64,000 bases of DNA from Rutpela maculata (GCA_936432065.2 OW386286.2:9603208-9667207), one strand, 5' to 3'; counted from the stretch's first letter, positions 1 through 12,568 are shown. Translations and numbers: made by a program. Notes: generated from the letters alone by a model not told the origin.

Positions 1-165
1 AAGGTATATATCGAAACTTATTAGATGAAATATGAGAACAGAAAAAAATTGTGCTGATTACGTTTTAAAATTTGCAGTTATATTATGTAGGTACTTATAC
101 CTATGAATCCTATGATGTAAGTAAAGAGTAAATGCGATATTTCATCCGCTTCGCAAGGAATCACT

Positions 166-774
166 ACTTCCACATCCAGATTTCCTATCCAAGTCTCGAA
201 AAAATTTTGTATGTGGAAATAATTGTTTATGGAACTTTAATAATATAATATTTGAAATCCTCTACCCCAAAAACCCATAAAACGATACCCCACATTGGTA
301 GTGGGGGTGGATGAAGTAAAAAAATATTTTGAGGTTTTTGGTTCTTGTACACAGTACACATACTAAATCATAATCTTTTCTCATCCCCTTTAATAATGGG
401 GTGGAGGTGGTAATGGTGGTAAAAACTTTTTTGAGACCTTAGCTTCTCTTGTATATACTAAATACCAATTTACCTGCTTCATTTACCTATTTACCCCCAT
501 TTACCCCAATTTACCCCCCAACCCTTCGACGGAACAAGATGAAAATATAATCTAGTTCCAGATCTCGTTAAAATACACACGTGTACCAAATTTCAAGTCA
601 AACGGTTCCAGAGTAAACGTGCGCACAAAAAAAGTTACAGACAGATAGAAATTTTTTTTCACTCAAACTTAAAATCTCGATGTTTCATGACATTCTAAGC
701 CTATTTGAACAATAAAAATTTTTAAAATTTTTTTGTCGTTACTATTTCCACTGGACGTCGAAGTAAAAGAAATA
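166..774 (-). repeat. Dispersed repeat R1, copy 1
   Basis: First of five copies of a roughly 0.6-0.7-kb repeat, read here in reverse. Ends are inverted: ACTTCCACATCCAG at one end, CTGGACGTCGAAGT at the other. Internal landmarks shared with the other copies are a G-rich tract (GGGGTAAATTTGGGG on the opposite strand), a tract of the type CCACCCCCACTACCACC, and a CAGA/CTGT-rich run. No coding capacity was seen. It is probably a non-autonomous element of unknown class. Confidence 0.7.
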
Positions 775-1926
775 CTACAAAATTCCGGTAGTTAAAATGG
801 GTTATGCCAGCAATATAGGTTGTAAAGTTACAAGTGACGTGGAGAAGTGCTGTAAAATAGCATGATTAGGTATTTAATGTAAAATTAGCTGTCAATTTAA
901 GGAAATATGTGAATTTTATAAGTATAATCACATTTATTTCTGTAATACGTATGTAAAAATACACATTCCACTGTTTTTACACTATGTTTTCCAACATTAT
1001 TATATTTACAGATTTTAGGTAAAAATGTCCGTCAAATTTACGTCAATATTTAATGCATTGTATATTTACCCAGACTTTTGACAGTGCGCGTCAACTACTC
1101 TTTCGAGCGACAATGAGGCACTTTGCGTCAAAAATACACAAATATCTATTTAATGTTTTCCTTTGCATTTAATTTTACAGTTTTCATTTATTCCAAAAGC
1201 CTTCTAGAAATCTAGAAGGCTGCTTAATTTGATAATGTCACGAAACTCGGGATATTTGAATTTTAGAGGGCTCTGAACAATGCTACGTTGCCAGATTTTT
1301 TATATAAAAATCGCTAATATGGATTCCCGAAAAATCGCATAGAAGAAAAACATAGCAGGAGTGGTAACTTGGCAGTCAGAATGGGTTGTACAAGTACGCA
1401 TCTTAAGGTCACCCAGTTACAAAAAAAATATCCAAATTATACGGCTAAGTAAATTTTCACAGGGGCGTGAAGATACAGGGGCGGTTTAACGGCCGGGCAA
1501 CCCGGGCGACTGGTCGGGGCGCCAGCTTGAAGGGGCGCCAAATTGAGAGCGAAAATTGTTTAATTTTTTTAAATGTACCATTTTCATTACTTTTCATAGG
1601 AAAATAATATCAAATAATATCAGTATCTATATCAGCTAAAATGGTAATAATGCCAATTAGTCGAATAATATTAAAACCTCCTAAATAATTCAAAAATGTA
1701 ACAGAAACGTTTTTGTTTACCATGAGATACCTCACTACTTATACCTCAAGCTTCTCGCCCTGTTATTGACTGACACGGAGTCGATCAATAAAGATTTTGC
1801 ATAAAGGAAGGCCGGCATTCATTCACAAAAAATTCAGAATATTCAAAAAATTATTATATCAACATATCAATGGAATTCATTATAGATAATTTACTGTTTA
1901 TAAATAAATAAAATAAATAAATGACA
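775..1926. other. No gene seen; AT-rich with repeat fragments
   Basis: No credible ORF. A perfect 11-bp-arm hairpin (AGCCTTCTAGA/TCTAGAAGGCT) sits at 1198-1221. The GC-rich stretch at about 1475-1550 (CAGGGGCGGTTTAACGGCC) resembles one end of a hAT-type repeat, but its partner end was not found. Confidence 0.5.
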
Positions 1927-2182
1927 ATTCGACGGAATAAGATGAAAATATAATCTAATTCCTGATCCCATTAAAGTACATACGTGTACCAAATTTCAAG
2001 TCAATATCTTAAACGGTTCCAGAGTAAACGTGCACACAAAAAAGTTACAGACCGACAGACAGAAATTTTTTTTTCGCTCAAATTTAAAATCTCGACATTT
2101 CATGACATTCTAAGCTTATTTGAACAATAAAAATTTTCAAAAATTTTTTTGTCGTTACCATATTTCCACTGGATGTGGAAGT
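1927..2182 (-). repeat. Dispersed repeat R1, copy 2 (partial)
   Basis: Keeps about 255 bp of the R1 end containing the CAGA-rich run and the terminal CTGGATGTGGAAGT; the G-rich half is missing. It lies just 20 bp left of a hAT MITE. Confidence 0.65.
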
Positions 2183-2202
2183 AATATATATCAGTTTCAC
2201 AT

Positions 2203-2357
2203 CAGTGGCGGCTCGTGATATTATCTGCAGAGGAGGCTTGATATTTTGAAAGACAATTAGAGAAATTTCTACAAGTAAAAAATATTAATTTGGAAGATAT
2301 GCTGCTTCTTCCAAGGGAGGCTCAGCCTCCCCTGCCTCCCCTGACGAGCCGCCACTG
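2203..2357. mobile_element. hAT-type MITE (MITE-1a) with 8-bp TSD
   Basis: Perfect 14-bp TIRs CAGTGGCGGCTCGT / ACGAGCCGCCACTG enclose 155 bp, flanked by the exact 8-bp duplication TTTCACAT (2195-2202 and 2358-2365). An 8-bp duplication and CAG...CTG ends are hallmarks of hAT elements. It contains the palindromic GAGGCTCAGCCTC stretch. Non-coding. The same family occurs inverted at 3114-3277. Confidence 0.9.
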
Positions 2358-2792
2358 TTTCACATACCTAGGTACATAATTCCAGTATTGCTTTCTAACA
2401 CACTCTCAAAAATTCAGTTTTACGATTGGAATCCTTCTTTGGCCCCATTCAAGAATTAAATTTACTTTTATATGGACGTCCTATTTCTTTTTACAGTATT
2501 TTGCAACTAGTAGTGAATATCTTAATATCCTCCATTTGTGTCTTAATCTGAGTTATGAAACTTTCAATACACGTAAAGGAACAGTTAGTTGTCTATACTA
2601 TACTATGAATCAGAGAGATGTTAGACCTCTTCAGTATGAAGAATAATAGCATATTTTGCTTTTTTAACTACGTTAAAAATGTTTCATATACATATTATAC
2701 ACTATACCTACAGTTTGTAAACATCGTTTTTGTGATGTTCCAGTTTTCAGTAAGTAACTTCAGTACCTACGTTTCAAAATCTCTGGATCGCC

Positions 2793-3024
2793 CAGGCAGG
2801 CGCGGATTTAGAAAATTCTTGGGGGGGGCGCACATTTAAACGAAATATGGCATTTTGTACTTTTTGTTAAAAAAACTTGAATCTATAAACCCAATTATAA
2901 AACAAAATGAAAATGACTAATGCCTAATTTATTCCTTAAATCATCAATTTAAATTAAAGAATGGAAACTTCTAAATCACTGGCACAGGGAGGCGCCCCCC
3001 CCCCCCCCCCTAAATCCGCGCCTG
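2793..3024. mobile_element. TIR element, probable hAT-type MITE
   Basis: Inverted ends CAGGCGCGGATTTAG / CTAAATCCGCGCCTG, each followed inward by a G/C homopolymer tract (7-8 G on the left, about 15 C on the right). Flanks GGATCGCC and GGATCATC agree at 6 of 8 positions, suggesting a decayed 8-bp duplication. Non-coding. Confidence 0.65.
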
Positions 3025-3113
3025 GGATCATCCACCATTGTTTAGAAAACAGGGTATAATATCTATTACAAATATAACACATAATTCGGCTACGCCGAAT
3101 CTTACTTTCTCGG

Positions 3114-3277
3114 CAGTGGCGGTTCGTCAGAGGAGGCAGGAGAGGCTGAGCCTCCTCTAGGAGGCTCAGCCTCACATTTCCTCACGACCAAAAATGTACA
3201 AATTGTAATCATATTGCAAGTTAATTGTCTTTTAAACATCAAGCCTCCTCTGCACAAAATATCACGAGCCGTCACTG
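3114..3277. mobile_element. hAT-type MITE (MITE-1b), inverted copy of MITE-1a
   Basis: The same family as 2203-2357 in the opposite orientation, 164 bp, with TIRs CAGTGGCGGTTCGT / CACGAGCCGTCACTG. Exact 8-bp target duplication TTTCTCGG at 3106-3113 and 3278-3285. Confidence 0.9.
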
Positions 3278-3414
3278 TTTCTCGGGTAAGGTAATCAAGG
3301 TCCACGTATTTCATGGAACCGGGACCGGGACTGCCCCTTATTTTCAATTGTTTTGTTCCATATTTTTTGTGTCCCGTATTTTTTAATTAATTCACTTAAC
3401 ACATTTTACGAGCC

Positions 3415-3735
3415 GATAGATGTGGGCTAGACCACGGTTGTGCAGGGGCGGACTGGCCCACCGGGACACCGGGACGAATCCCGCTGGCCCGCTCCAATAG
3501 TGCGCCGCTGGCGCCGGCTGCTTGGCGAAATGGCCAGCGCCTGTTGGTGGCTACACTGGAACGGTGATAAGATCCAGCGCCGCTAAACTGTTGTCAGTCC
3601 GCTCCTGCGGTTGTGTGAGAGACAACACGGTCTAGTCGCTGTCCTCTCCTGAGTTCGAGTCTCAGCTACGGCAGATGGTAATGTTGCAGGGAATCCCTGC
3701 CAAAAATTCCACATAGAAACTTATAAAAAAAAAGT
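3415..3735 (+). mobile_element. tRNA-derived SINE, interrupted by a MITE
   Basis: Looks like a SINE with a pol III promoter: an A-box-like GGGCTAGACCACGG at about 3425-3437, a B-box GAGTTCGAGTC at 3651-3661, and an A-rich tail ending near 3731. A 165-bp hAT MITE with its target duplication sits between the two boxes; removing it restores tRNA-like A/B spacing. The exact 5' end is uncertain. Confidence 0.6.
3443..3607. mobile_element. hAT-type MITE (MITE-2) inside a SINE
   Basis: TIRs CAGGGGCGGACTG / CAGTCCGCTCCTG, GC-rich interior, exact 8-bp duplication CGGTTGTG at 3435-3442 and 3608-3615. It is inserted in the head of the SINE at 3415-3735. Confidence 0.88.
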
Positions 3736-4450
3736 GATGCGGTTTTATCGTTCCTATAAGTTATATTAGTATTATACAGACAGGATTTTATCTGTTTTAT
3801 TAAGTTTTAAATCGGTTATGAAACAGTAATTCCGAATGAGCTATTTGGAATTATCATGTTGCCCTTTCATGAGTACTTATATGAAATATACATCAACAAA
3901 TCTACAGTTTAGTGTCTGCAAATGCACCCTTGCCCTTATATCTGTAAACATATGGAATTACAGATACAACTTTAAAGAGATTCTAAACTTTTCCATAAGT
4001 AATATCATAAGAGTTCCAGTCCGTCCTTTCTCCAGTATCTATCGTATGTAACACACCATTTATCAACATGTTTTTATTGTAAATTTCAACATTGTCTTTT
4101 TATTAGTATTAATGTGGATATACATGTCAACAAATGTACAGTTTCAATTGTATATTTTACAGATGTATTTTTATTGTAAACTTCCATTTTGCTTTTTTAT
4201 TAGTATTAATTTGGATATGCATGCCGACAAATGTACAGTTTAAATTGCATATTTCAAATAGAAATACTAATATTGTGGTAAACACAAAATACTGCACGGG
4301 TGTTCTTGTTCTAGCCTAGAAGCAATGAATGAGTTAGCAGTGAAAGAGACTGCTTTACTCTTAATTTAACAAACACACGTCAGTTCCTTAGGTCACATTA
4401 GATTAGATATGAATTAGCGACACGTATACAGCTCCCTCTACTGGATCCTG
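3736..4450. repeat. AT-rich stretch with a tandem duplication; no gene
   Basis: No credible gene. A unit of about 97 bp (TTTTTATTGTAAA... to ...CAAATGTACAGTTT) occurs twice between about 4068 and 4255, with a partial third copy near 3885. Confidence 0.5.
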
Positions 4451-7400
4451 GAGTTAAAGTTGCTGCTGAAATTTCTATCAGTTTCTACCAGAATGGAGCA
4501 GCAAACATTTACTTATAACACATCAATGAGAATTTATGAGAACAGTATCTAAGGTAAAACGTGCGGCTTTCCGTGGTTAAATGGCAAGTGTTTCTATAAG
4601 AAACGAGCTGCATTAGATTAGGACAGTTTTGACTTGCAATTGAAAATTACTAATTATAATGTTTGAATAGGGATTTATGAGATCAGTTTCTATGAGTATT
4701 AATGTTTTTTTTCAGTAATATATTAAATGTGTTTTCATTTGTTTGAATGGGTAAAAAGAAAGGTCAGTTTTCAACTGCAATTACAAATACAAGTTTAATC
4801 ACTTTGAATGGGGTTATATGCGATTAATTTCTAAAAGTATTTATGCTGTTTTCCGAATATAATTGTGATGAGGTTTAATCAGTAACAAATTGTTCACTAC
4901 TTGTTATGATATGGTCGGAAATTCCAAGTACACATTTAGTATTCCTTCAAAAGGATTGATGAGAGCAGTTTCTACGAGTATCTATTTGTTGTTCCTCTAG
5001 TAAATTATATAAGTCTTTACATTTACTTATACTATCTCAATGAGAATTTATGAGAACAGTATCTAATGTAAAACGTACGGCTTTCCGTGGTTAAATGGCA
5101 AGTGTTTCTATAAGAAACGAGCTGCATTAGGTTAGAACAGTTTTGATTTGCAATTGAAGATTACAAATTATAATGTTTGAATAGGGATTTATGAGATCAG
5201 TTTCTATGAGTATTAATGTTTTTTTTTCAGTAATATATTAAATGTGTTTTCATATGTTTGAATGGGTAAAAAGAAAGGTCAGTTTTCAACTGAAATTACA
5301 AATACAAATTTAATCAGTTCGAATGGGGTTATATGCGATCAATTTCTAACAGTATTTATGCTGTTTTCCGAATATAATTGTGATGAGGTTTGATCAGTAA
5401 CAAATTGTTCACTACATGTTACGGTATGGTCGGAAATTCCAGGTACATATTTAGTATTACTTCGAAAGGATTGATGATAGCAGTTTCTACGAGTATGTAT
5501 TTGTTGTGCCAATAGTAAATTATATAAGTCTTTATCAGTATGCATTCGGATCTAATTTAAATATGAAAATTATATCAGAATAAAGCAACCAAATATTTTA
5601 AACAGTATCTATTTGTAAATCCAGACATTTACTTATACTATCTCAATGAGAATTTATGAGGACAGTATCTAATGTAAAACGTGCGGCTTTCTGTGGTTAA
5701 ATGGCAAGAGTTTCTATAAGAAACGAGCTGCATTAGGTTAGAACAGTTTTGATTTGCAATTGAAGATTACAAATTATAATGTTTGAATAGGGATTTATGA
5801 GATCAGTTTCTATGAGTATTAATGTTTTTTTTTCAGTAATATATTAAATGTGTTTTCATTTGTTTGAATGGGTAAAAAGAAAGGTCAGTTTTCAACTGCA
5901 ATTACAAATACAAGTTTAACCACTTCGAATGGGATTATATGCGATCAATTTCTAACAGTATTTATGCTGTTTTCCGAATATAATTGTGATGAGGTTTGAT
6001 CAGTAACAAATTGTTCACTACATGTTACGTGTGGAAATTCCAGGTACATATTTAGTATTCCTTCGAAAGGATTGATGATAGCAGTTTCTATGAGTATGTA
6101 TTTGTGGTTCCAATAGAAAATTTGTCTTTATCAGTATGCATTCGGATCTACTTTAAATACAAAAATTATATCAGAATGACACAACCAAATATTTTAAACA
6201 GTATCCACTTGTAAATCCAAACATTTAAAGATATATTTTAATGAGAACCAATCAGAACAGTATCTAATGTAACGCGTGCGGCTTTCCGTGGCTAAATTTT
6301 AAAAGTATTTTTAATAAATAGCTTTAACGGATTTGAACAGTTTTAATTTGCAATTCCAGATGAATAATTTTAATTGTTAAATGGGGATCTATGAGATCAG
6401 TGTCTTTGTGTAATGTTTTTTTCCAATAAAAACACATTTTATTGAAAAAAAAAAACGTTACACTGACCTCATAGATCCCTAACAATTAAAACTATTCATC
6501 TGGAAATGCAAATGAAAACTGTTCGAATCCGTTAAAGCTTATTTATTGCAAATAATTTTAAAATTTAGCCACGGAAAACCGCACATGTTACATTAGATAC
6601 TGTTCTGATGGATTCTCATTATAATATTATCTTTGAATGTTTGGATTTACAGGTGGACACTGTTTAAAGTATTTGGGGTTTCATTCTGATATGATTTTTG
6701 TATTTAAATTAGATCCGAATGCATACTGATACAGACTTATATAATTTACTGTAGGAACAACAAATAAATACTCGTAGAAACTGCTCTCATCAATCCTCTT
6801 TAAGGAATACTAAATATGTACCTGGAATTTCCGACCATATCGTAACATGTAGTGAACAATTTGTTACGGATTAAACCTCATCACAATTATATTCGGAAAA
6901 CAGCATAAATACTGTTAGAAATTGATCGCATATAACCCCATTCGAAGTGATTAAACTTGTATTTGTAATTGCAGTTGAAAACTGACCTTCCTTTTTACCC
7001 ATTCAAACAAATGCAAACACATTTAATATATTACTGAAAAAAAAACATTAATACTCATAGAAACTGATCTCATAAATCCCTATTTAAACATTATAATTTG
7101 TAATCTGCAATTGCAAATCAAAACTGTTCTAACCTAATGCATCTCGTTTCTTATAGAAACACTTGCCCTTTAACCACGAAAAGCCGCACGTTTTACATTA
7201 GATACTGTTCTCATAAATTCTCATTGAGATAGTATAAGTAAATGTCTGGATTTACAAATAGATACTGTTTAAAATATTTGGTTGCTTTATTCTGATATAA
7301 TTTTCATATTTAAATTAGATCCGAATCTGTACTGATAAAGACTTATATAATTTACTATAGGAACAACAAATAGATACTCGTAGAAACTGCTTTCATCAAT

Positions 7401-7990
7401 CCTCTTGAAGGAATACTAAATGTGTACTTGGAATTTCCGACCATATCATAACAAGTAGTTAACAATTTGTTACTGATTAAACCTCATCATAACTATATTC
7501 GGAAAACAGCATAAATACTTTTAGAAATCGATCGTATATAACCCCTTCGAAGCGATTAAACTTATATTTGTAATTGCAGTTGAAAACTGACCTTTCTTTT
7601 TACCCATTCAAACAAATGAAAACACATTTAATATATTACTGAAAAAAAAACATTAATACTCATAGAAACTGATCTCATAAATCCCTATTCAAACATTATA
7701 ATTTGTAATCTTCAATTGCAAATCAAAACTGTTCTAACCTAATGCAACTCGTTTCTTAAAGAAACACTTGTCTTTTAATCACGGAAAGCCGCACGAATTA
7801 CATTAGATACTGTGCTCATAAATTCTCATTGATGTGGTATAAGTAAATGTTTGGATTTACAAATGGATATGGCTTGACTCATTTTGCTGGTCAATTCGGA
7901 TATAAACTGATAACAATTTCAACAGCAACTTTACCTAACTCTTATAGAAACTTATTGACCATATAGGTTCTCATAGATACTTATTAATTT
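4450..7990. mobile_element. Foldback-like element: inverted arms of tandem 0.5-0.6-kb units
   Basis: The left arm (about 4450-6430) holds roughly three and a half tandem units, each with landmarks CATTTACTTATA, CGTGCGGCTTTCCGTGG and CAGTAATATATTAAATG; unit spacings are about 513, 605 and 597 bp. The right arm (about 6435-7990) carries the same units in reverse order and orientation. The centre near 6430 is a short T-rich/A-rich hairpin (TTTTTTTCCAATAAAA... to ...TTATTGAAAAAAA). The outer ends also pair: GAGTTAAAGTTGCTGCTGAAATT on the left corresponds to the reverse of AATTTCAACAGCAACTTTACC on the right. Long inverted repeats built of tandem subrepeats are typical of Foldback/Galileo-type DNA transposons. 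No transposase was seen, and target-duplication boundaries were not resolved. Confidence 0.75.
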
Positions 7991-9114
7991 TTGATAATGT
8001 TCAATACGGATTGATGAGATTTTTTTGACAAGGATGGTTGTTGTGTTGTTGTGTGCGTGTCTAGGTTGGGTGGTGAAATGTCTATAGCTAAACTGCGCCA
8101 GGACGTTATTATAAATATAGAAATATAAAAAAAATATGTAAAAAAGAATGTAGTCATCTTATATCGGCTGTCTGAAAAATTTTTGTTCATCGCAGTAAAC
8201 TACCTTTATGGGAAGAGATAATAATGGCATAAAGTAAAGTTTATAATGTATTATAGTCTAGGTGTCCGCCTACATAAATTGTAATTTATACATATCCTCT
8301 TATAACTTCTTGTATGGTTTAATTGCGCCCAGTCTACCACTTTTTTCCTCTGCGAAAATTTTTGTAAACGCGGCTTTCCACCTCCCATTTTTCCGAAAGA
8401 CGTGCATTTCCCGTTGTATGAAAAATTTATTTTACAAAATGTAATCGCAAGAAAACTTGTTGAAACGCGCGGGAAAAAAATTGTCCGACAAAAATTTTGG
8501 AACGTTACGGGTGTCTACCACCCTGAACATGCCGAAATAACGACTTTAAAAAATTTTGTGATAACCAGCTGATTTTTTTCAATATTGCTTAATAAATATA
8601 TGTATAATCCAATTTTCGAATTGTCCGACAAAATATATTTTCCGATTTTCCAGTCCGACGCGTGGAAATCATCGATTTCATGACGACCAAAAATTTGTTA
8701 ATAACTGTTGGACAAAAAAAAATATGTGTCTAAGACTAGTACCTAACGTGTGGTACAAATGGCGGACAAATATATCGCAGTGAATTTACAGTCGGATAAA
8801 AAAAAAACAGCAATTCTTCCCAACATTTATATATAGCCCGGGTAGTTTCGGCGCCCCCGCTATTAAAAATATTCTGGTTCCGTTTTTTTGCATAATCTTA
8901 CTTCAAATAGTCCCCTTATAAAAAATCTGCATGTTGCCGTTCACGGTCATAAATTGTCGATTTTTATTAAACAAATTGCAAACATTTTTTTTCAGTCCTG
9001 AACAATTTTTTTTAGGTTTTTTGGACCATTTTAAACAAAAAAGGATAATATTAATTAATGTTTATTAAAAAAGTTACAAAATGCAGGTTAAATTAAAAAA
9101 ATAATTGCAATTTT

Positions 9115-9216
9115 TCACTCTTTAGCAGCCTCCTCATCATTCAAACTTTCTTCATCCGTATCACTTAAAAAATCATCTACCGCGTCATCCTCCTGATCGT
9201 TTTCATCATGAGAATA
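9115..9216 (-). pseudogene. Acidic C-terminal coding remnant
   Basis: The minus strand reads HDENDQEDDAVDDFLSDTDE, continuing in the same acidic style to a TGA at 9117-9115. Such acidic tails end many transposase-like proteins. It lies inside the long-TIR element, so it may be the last trace of that element's own protein. No upstream domain is readable. Low certainty. Confidence 0.35.
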
Positions 9217-9470
9217 ATATTAATGAGTTTTGATTTCTTGAAAGCTATTGTAAATTTACATTAAATTGTACAATGTAATTCAAAACTAGTGGAAGCATTA
9301 TACTCTTCGCCGATTTACTGAGCTTTTTATATAATTGTTACACATTCTATAGGATACTCTTCGCAGTTTTCTTGTAAATAAGGTTAGTTTTTGGACATTC
9401 TAAATTTTGTGATACCAACTTTGTTGTGAAAAAAAAAATATATGAAAAAAAAAATGAAAAAAAAAACACC

Positions 9471-9530
9471 TTGTCAGGGATTCGAACACAAGACTTTGGA
9501 TTGAGCTTTAGCCATTAGGCCATCACAGAT
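9471..9530 (-). ncRNA. tRNA-like sequence with A and B boxes (not a functional tRNA)
   Basis: On the minus strand, TGGCCTAATGG (9522-9512) matches a pol III A box and GTTCGAATCC (about 9487-9477) a B box at tRNA spacing. I cannot fold a good acceptor or anticodon stem, so it is likelier a SINE head or tRNA pseudogene. A weaker counterpart appears near 22540-22600 in the related element. Confidence 0.45.
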
Positions 9531-9929
9531 CATTCGAATAATTGAATGTCCGTAGTACCTATATGTACATATATCATCCTGTATTATATTTTAACGAATT
9601 AGATATATTATGAAATATATATATTAGTAAAATGTATAAACAAAAAAAGAATATAGAGAATAAAATTTCGCAAGATTTCTATTTAAGTACAAATAACAAA
9701 AATTAAGAAAACATTTTTTTTTTTTAATTTAAATGATTAATAATTTTTTTATTTACTGATTGATTTTTTTCAAAAACAATAGGGTTCTCCATCTAGCTAA
9801 CGCTAACTTACTTTCCAAATTTCAATATAATCGGACTTTTATTTCTTAAGTTATTGTGCTTACAAGAAACGTGACGGATGGACGGACGGACATTTTGAAA
9901 GTTGTTCAGAATTCGTTCACTAACATAAT

Positions 9930-10365
9930 GACGTAAAAAATTTTTTAAATACCAGCCGTTTTGGAGTTACATGAATTTTTTTCTCCATTTTTTTTTTGTC
10001 TCTGTAAATTTTGAAAACTTCTGTAACTTTTCTGTTTATCAATTTAAGAACACCAATTATTTAGAACTTTTATCTTATTATATTCCATACTTCCTATATT
10101 ATTACATATTTTGAAAATTTTTATAATTTTCAGAATTTTTCAAATGCAACTAATTTTTAAAATTTGAAATTAGTAAAAATTTTCAAAATATGTAATAATA
10201 TAAGAAGTATTCAATGTAATAAGATAAAAGTTCTAAACAATTGGTGTTCTAAAATGATAAACAAAAAAGTTACAGTAGTTTTCAACATTTACAGAGACAA
10301 AAAAATTGAGAAAAAAATTCTTGTAGCTCCAAAACGGCTGGTATTTACAAAATTTTTTACATAAT
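9930..10365. repeat. Nested fold-back element
   Basis: Inverted arms of about 200 bp meet near 10145. Outer ends are AATACCAGCCGTTTTGGAG on the left and CTCCAAAACGGCTGGTATT on the right. An open frame on the plus strand at 10164-10364 is an arm artefact. Confidence 0.7.
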
Positions 10366-11434
10366 CAAAATTATTCACAATTTATTCATCAATCGTATGA
10401 ATCATGTTTCAACGTTCCAGCCATCGAAAAATAGTTTCTCACCGCAGCGCCATCTCTGCGCACTGCGAAGGAACAATTCTAACTGCAGTTATTTAAAACC
10501 TCTTTTGATGTCAATTATCCGCGATTTAGAAATTTTAAGTATCTTTATTATTTTACGAAATAATGACCCGGGGACTTTTAGCTGAAACACTCTGTATATA
10601 TTGTTTGCGAACTTTCCAAATTTTAATCTTGGCCAACTTATTCATTACATGTGTTCTATACTCATTTTAAAAACAAACAATTAAAAAACGTACTTTACCA
10701 ATAAATATTGAGTCTTCATTAAACCGATGATTTTCACTCGTCGGATTGGAAAATCGGAAAATATATTTTGCCGGAAAATAAAAAAATTGGATTCTACATA
10801 TTTTTACTCAGCAGCAATCTTGAAAAAATCAGCTGGTTATTTAGAAGTGGGATGAACATACATTTACAAACACACACACTCCAAGCATTCCTAGATAACT
10901 AAATACAATTTTTTCTTTTATTTTTCATGTAAAAGGCAATATTTTACTGTCGGCCAACTTATTTATTGTGTTCTATACTTCATTCAAAAACAAAACATGT
11001 TATTAATAAATTTTTGGTTGTCATGAAACCGACGATTTCCACGCGTCGGACTGGAAAATCGAAAAGTATATTTTGTCGGACAAATCGAAAATTGGATTAT
11101 ACATATTTTTATTAAAATCAGCTGGTTATCACAAAGTTTTTTAAAGTCGTTATTTCGGCATGTTTAGGGTGCTAGTCACCCTTAACGTTCCAAAATTTTT
11201 TTCTCGCGCTTTTCATCAAGTTTTCTTGCGATTATGTTTTGTAAAAGTACATTATCTATAAATTTTTCATACAATGGGAAATGCACGTCTTTCGGAAAAA
11301 TGGAAGGTGGAAAGCAGCGTTTACGAAAATTTTCGCAGAGGAAAAAAGTGGTAGAGTAGGCGCAATTAAACCATTCAAGAAGTTATGAGAGGATATGTAT
11401 AAAGTTCAATTTATGTAGGCGGGCACCTAGACTA

Positions 11435-12560
11435 TTGCTATTAACGTACAAAATTTGAGCCAAATCGTTAAAGCTCTTTTTGAAAATATCGAGATTTTCA
11501 ATAATTTCGTATCAGTAAACCGTCCTTAATTTTAAGGTGAGTGAAAAATAAAAACAAGTGTTTGGAGATTCAGTATCTGAGTCTAAAGTAAAAATTAATC
11601 AACAACTCGAAATAGACTTTTTTCATTTCTATAGTGTCGCTTGAAGGTACATATTACAAGACTTGTAGAAAAATTATGCTTGCTTTTAGGTGGTTGCCGA
11701 AAATGTAACAAAATGAACGATGGTAGGAGAGTTCAAAAAAAGCGTTCCTACAAAAAAAAATTGAATGGAAAATTTAATATTATATAAGATCGTTCTCAAT
11801 TGTAATGAGGAGGGGGGTCTGCAAACGTTTCGTTTAAGGGGTAGTTTTACAAATGTTACGAAGAAGAGGGAATTAATCTCTTTGGAGTTCGAAATTTAAG
11901 GCAATAGAGTACTTAACTTGAAGTAAACATATCTCAACAGTTCATTATAAATTAATATTTATTTGTTATGAACTACCTGTGTAAGTATTGAAAGTTTCTT
12001 AAAACCAGTATTGTAAATAACTAAATGTACTACTTACCAGTTTTAATTATATTTTGATTCCTTTAATCATATTTACTTTATATTCACTTCATGCTCACAG
12101 TATATTAATATAATTTTTTCAAATTTTTATACATGAAGTACACCAACACATTCAACAACAACATATATTTATTTATTTGTCAAAATATTACAACTGCATC
12201 TCAGACTTCGACTACAAAATCAGGTCTGAATGTGATTTGGATGAATTTACCTCCAAGTGACACTGTGGCAGTTCCAGAAGATTTATTTATGGACTGTATA
12301 CTTAAAACGCAGATGCGGCTGCATAGGGTGTGTGACTTGGGGTGCACATGTTCTAATGATAATAAATCGTATATTTAATGAAAAAATTTTATGTTCGGAA
12401 AACATTTATAATAAGAGAACATTATGTTAAGGCTACCTAATCAATGTGTACGTTTTCTATTGTTTTCAGACATAGGTATAAAGAAACAATCAATTCCTTA
12501 CAGAGGGTGTTAATTCGTGGTTAGGCACCATATGCCAGGGTTTTAAAGTCGCTATTGGTG
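11435..12560. other. No gene seen
   Basis: AT-rich. An open frame at 12133-12378 (81 residues) has no recognisable motif and no supporting splice context. Confidence 0.4.
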
Positions 12561-12568
12561 TATTAAAA

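Larger units (their letters stand above)
8254..11434. mobile_element. Long-TIR DNA transposon, family TAGTCTAGGTG (copy 1)
   Basis: Ends TAGTCTAGGTG / CACCTAGACTA with inverted arms of about 500 bp (left about 8254-8760, right about 10690-11434); the right arm contains an internal duplication. The outer TA on each side fits a TA target duplication, with the TIR beginning GTC. The interior holds an acidic C-terminal coding remnant, a tRNA-like stretch and a nested fold-back. The interior block 9290-9950 recurs at 22380-22990. No intact transposase. Confidence 0.75.

Noticed and set aside
9471..9530. Functional tRNA gene
   Set aside because: A and B boxes are present, but acceptor, D and anticodon stems do not pair properly, and it lies inside a transposon.
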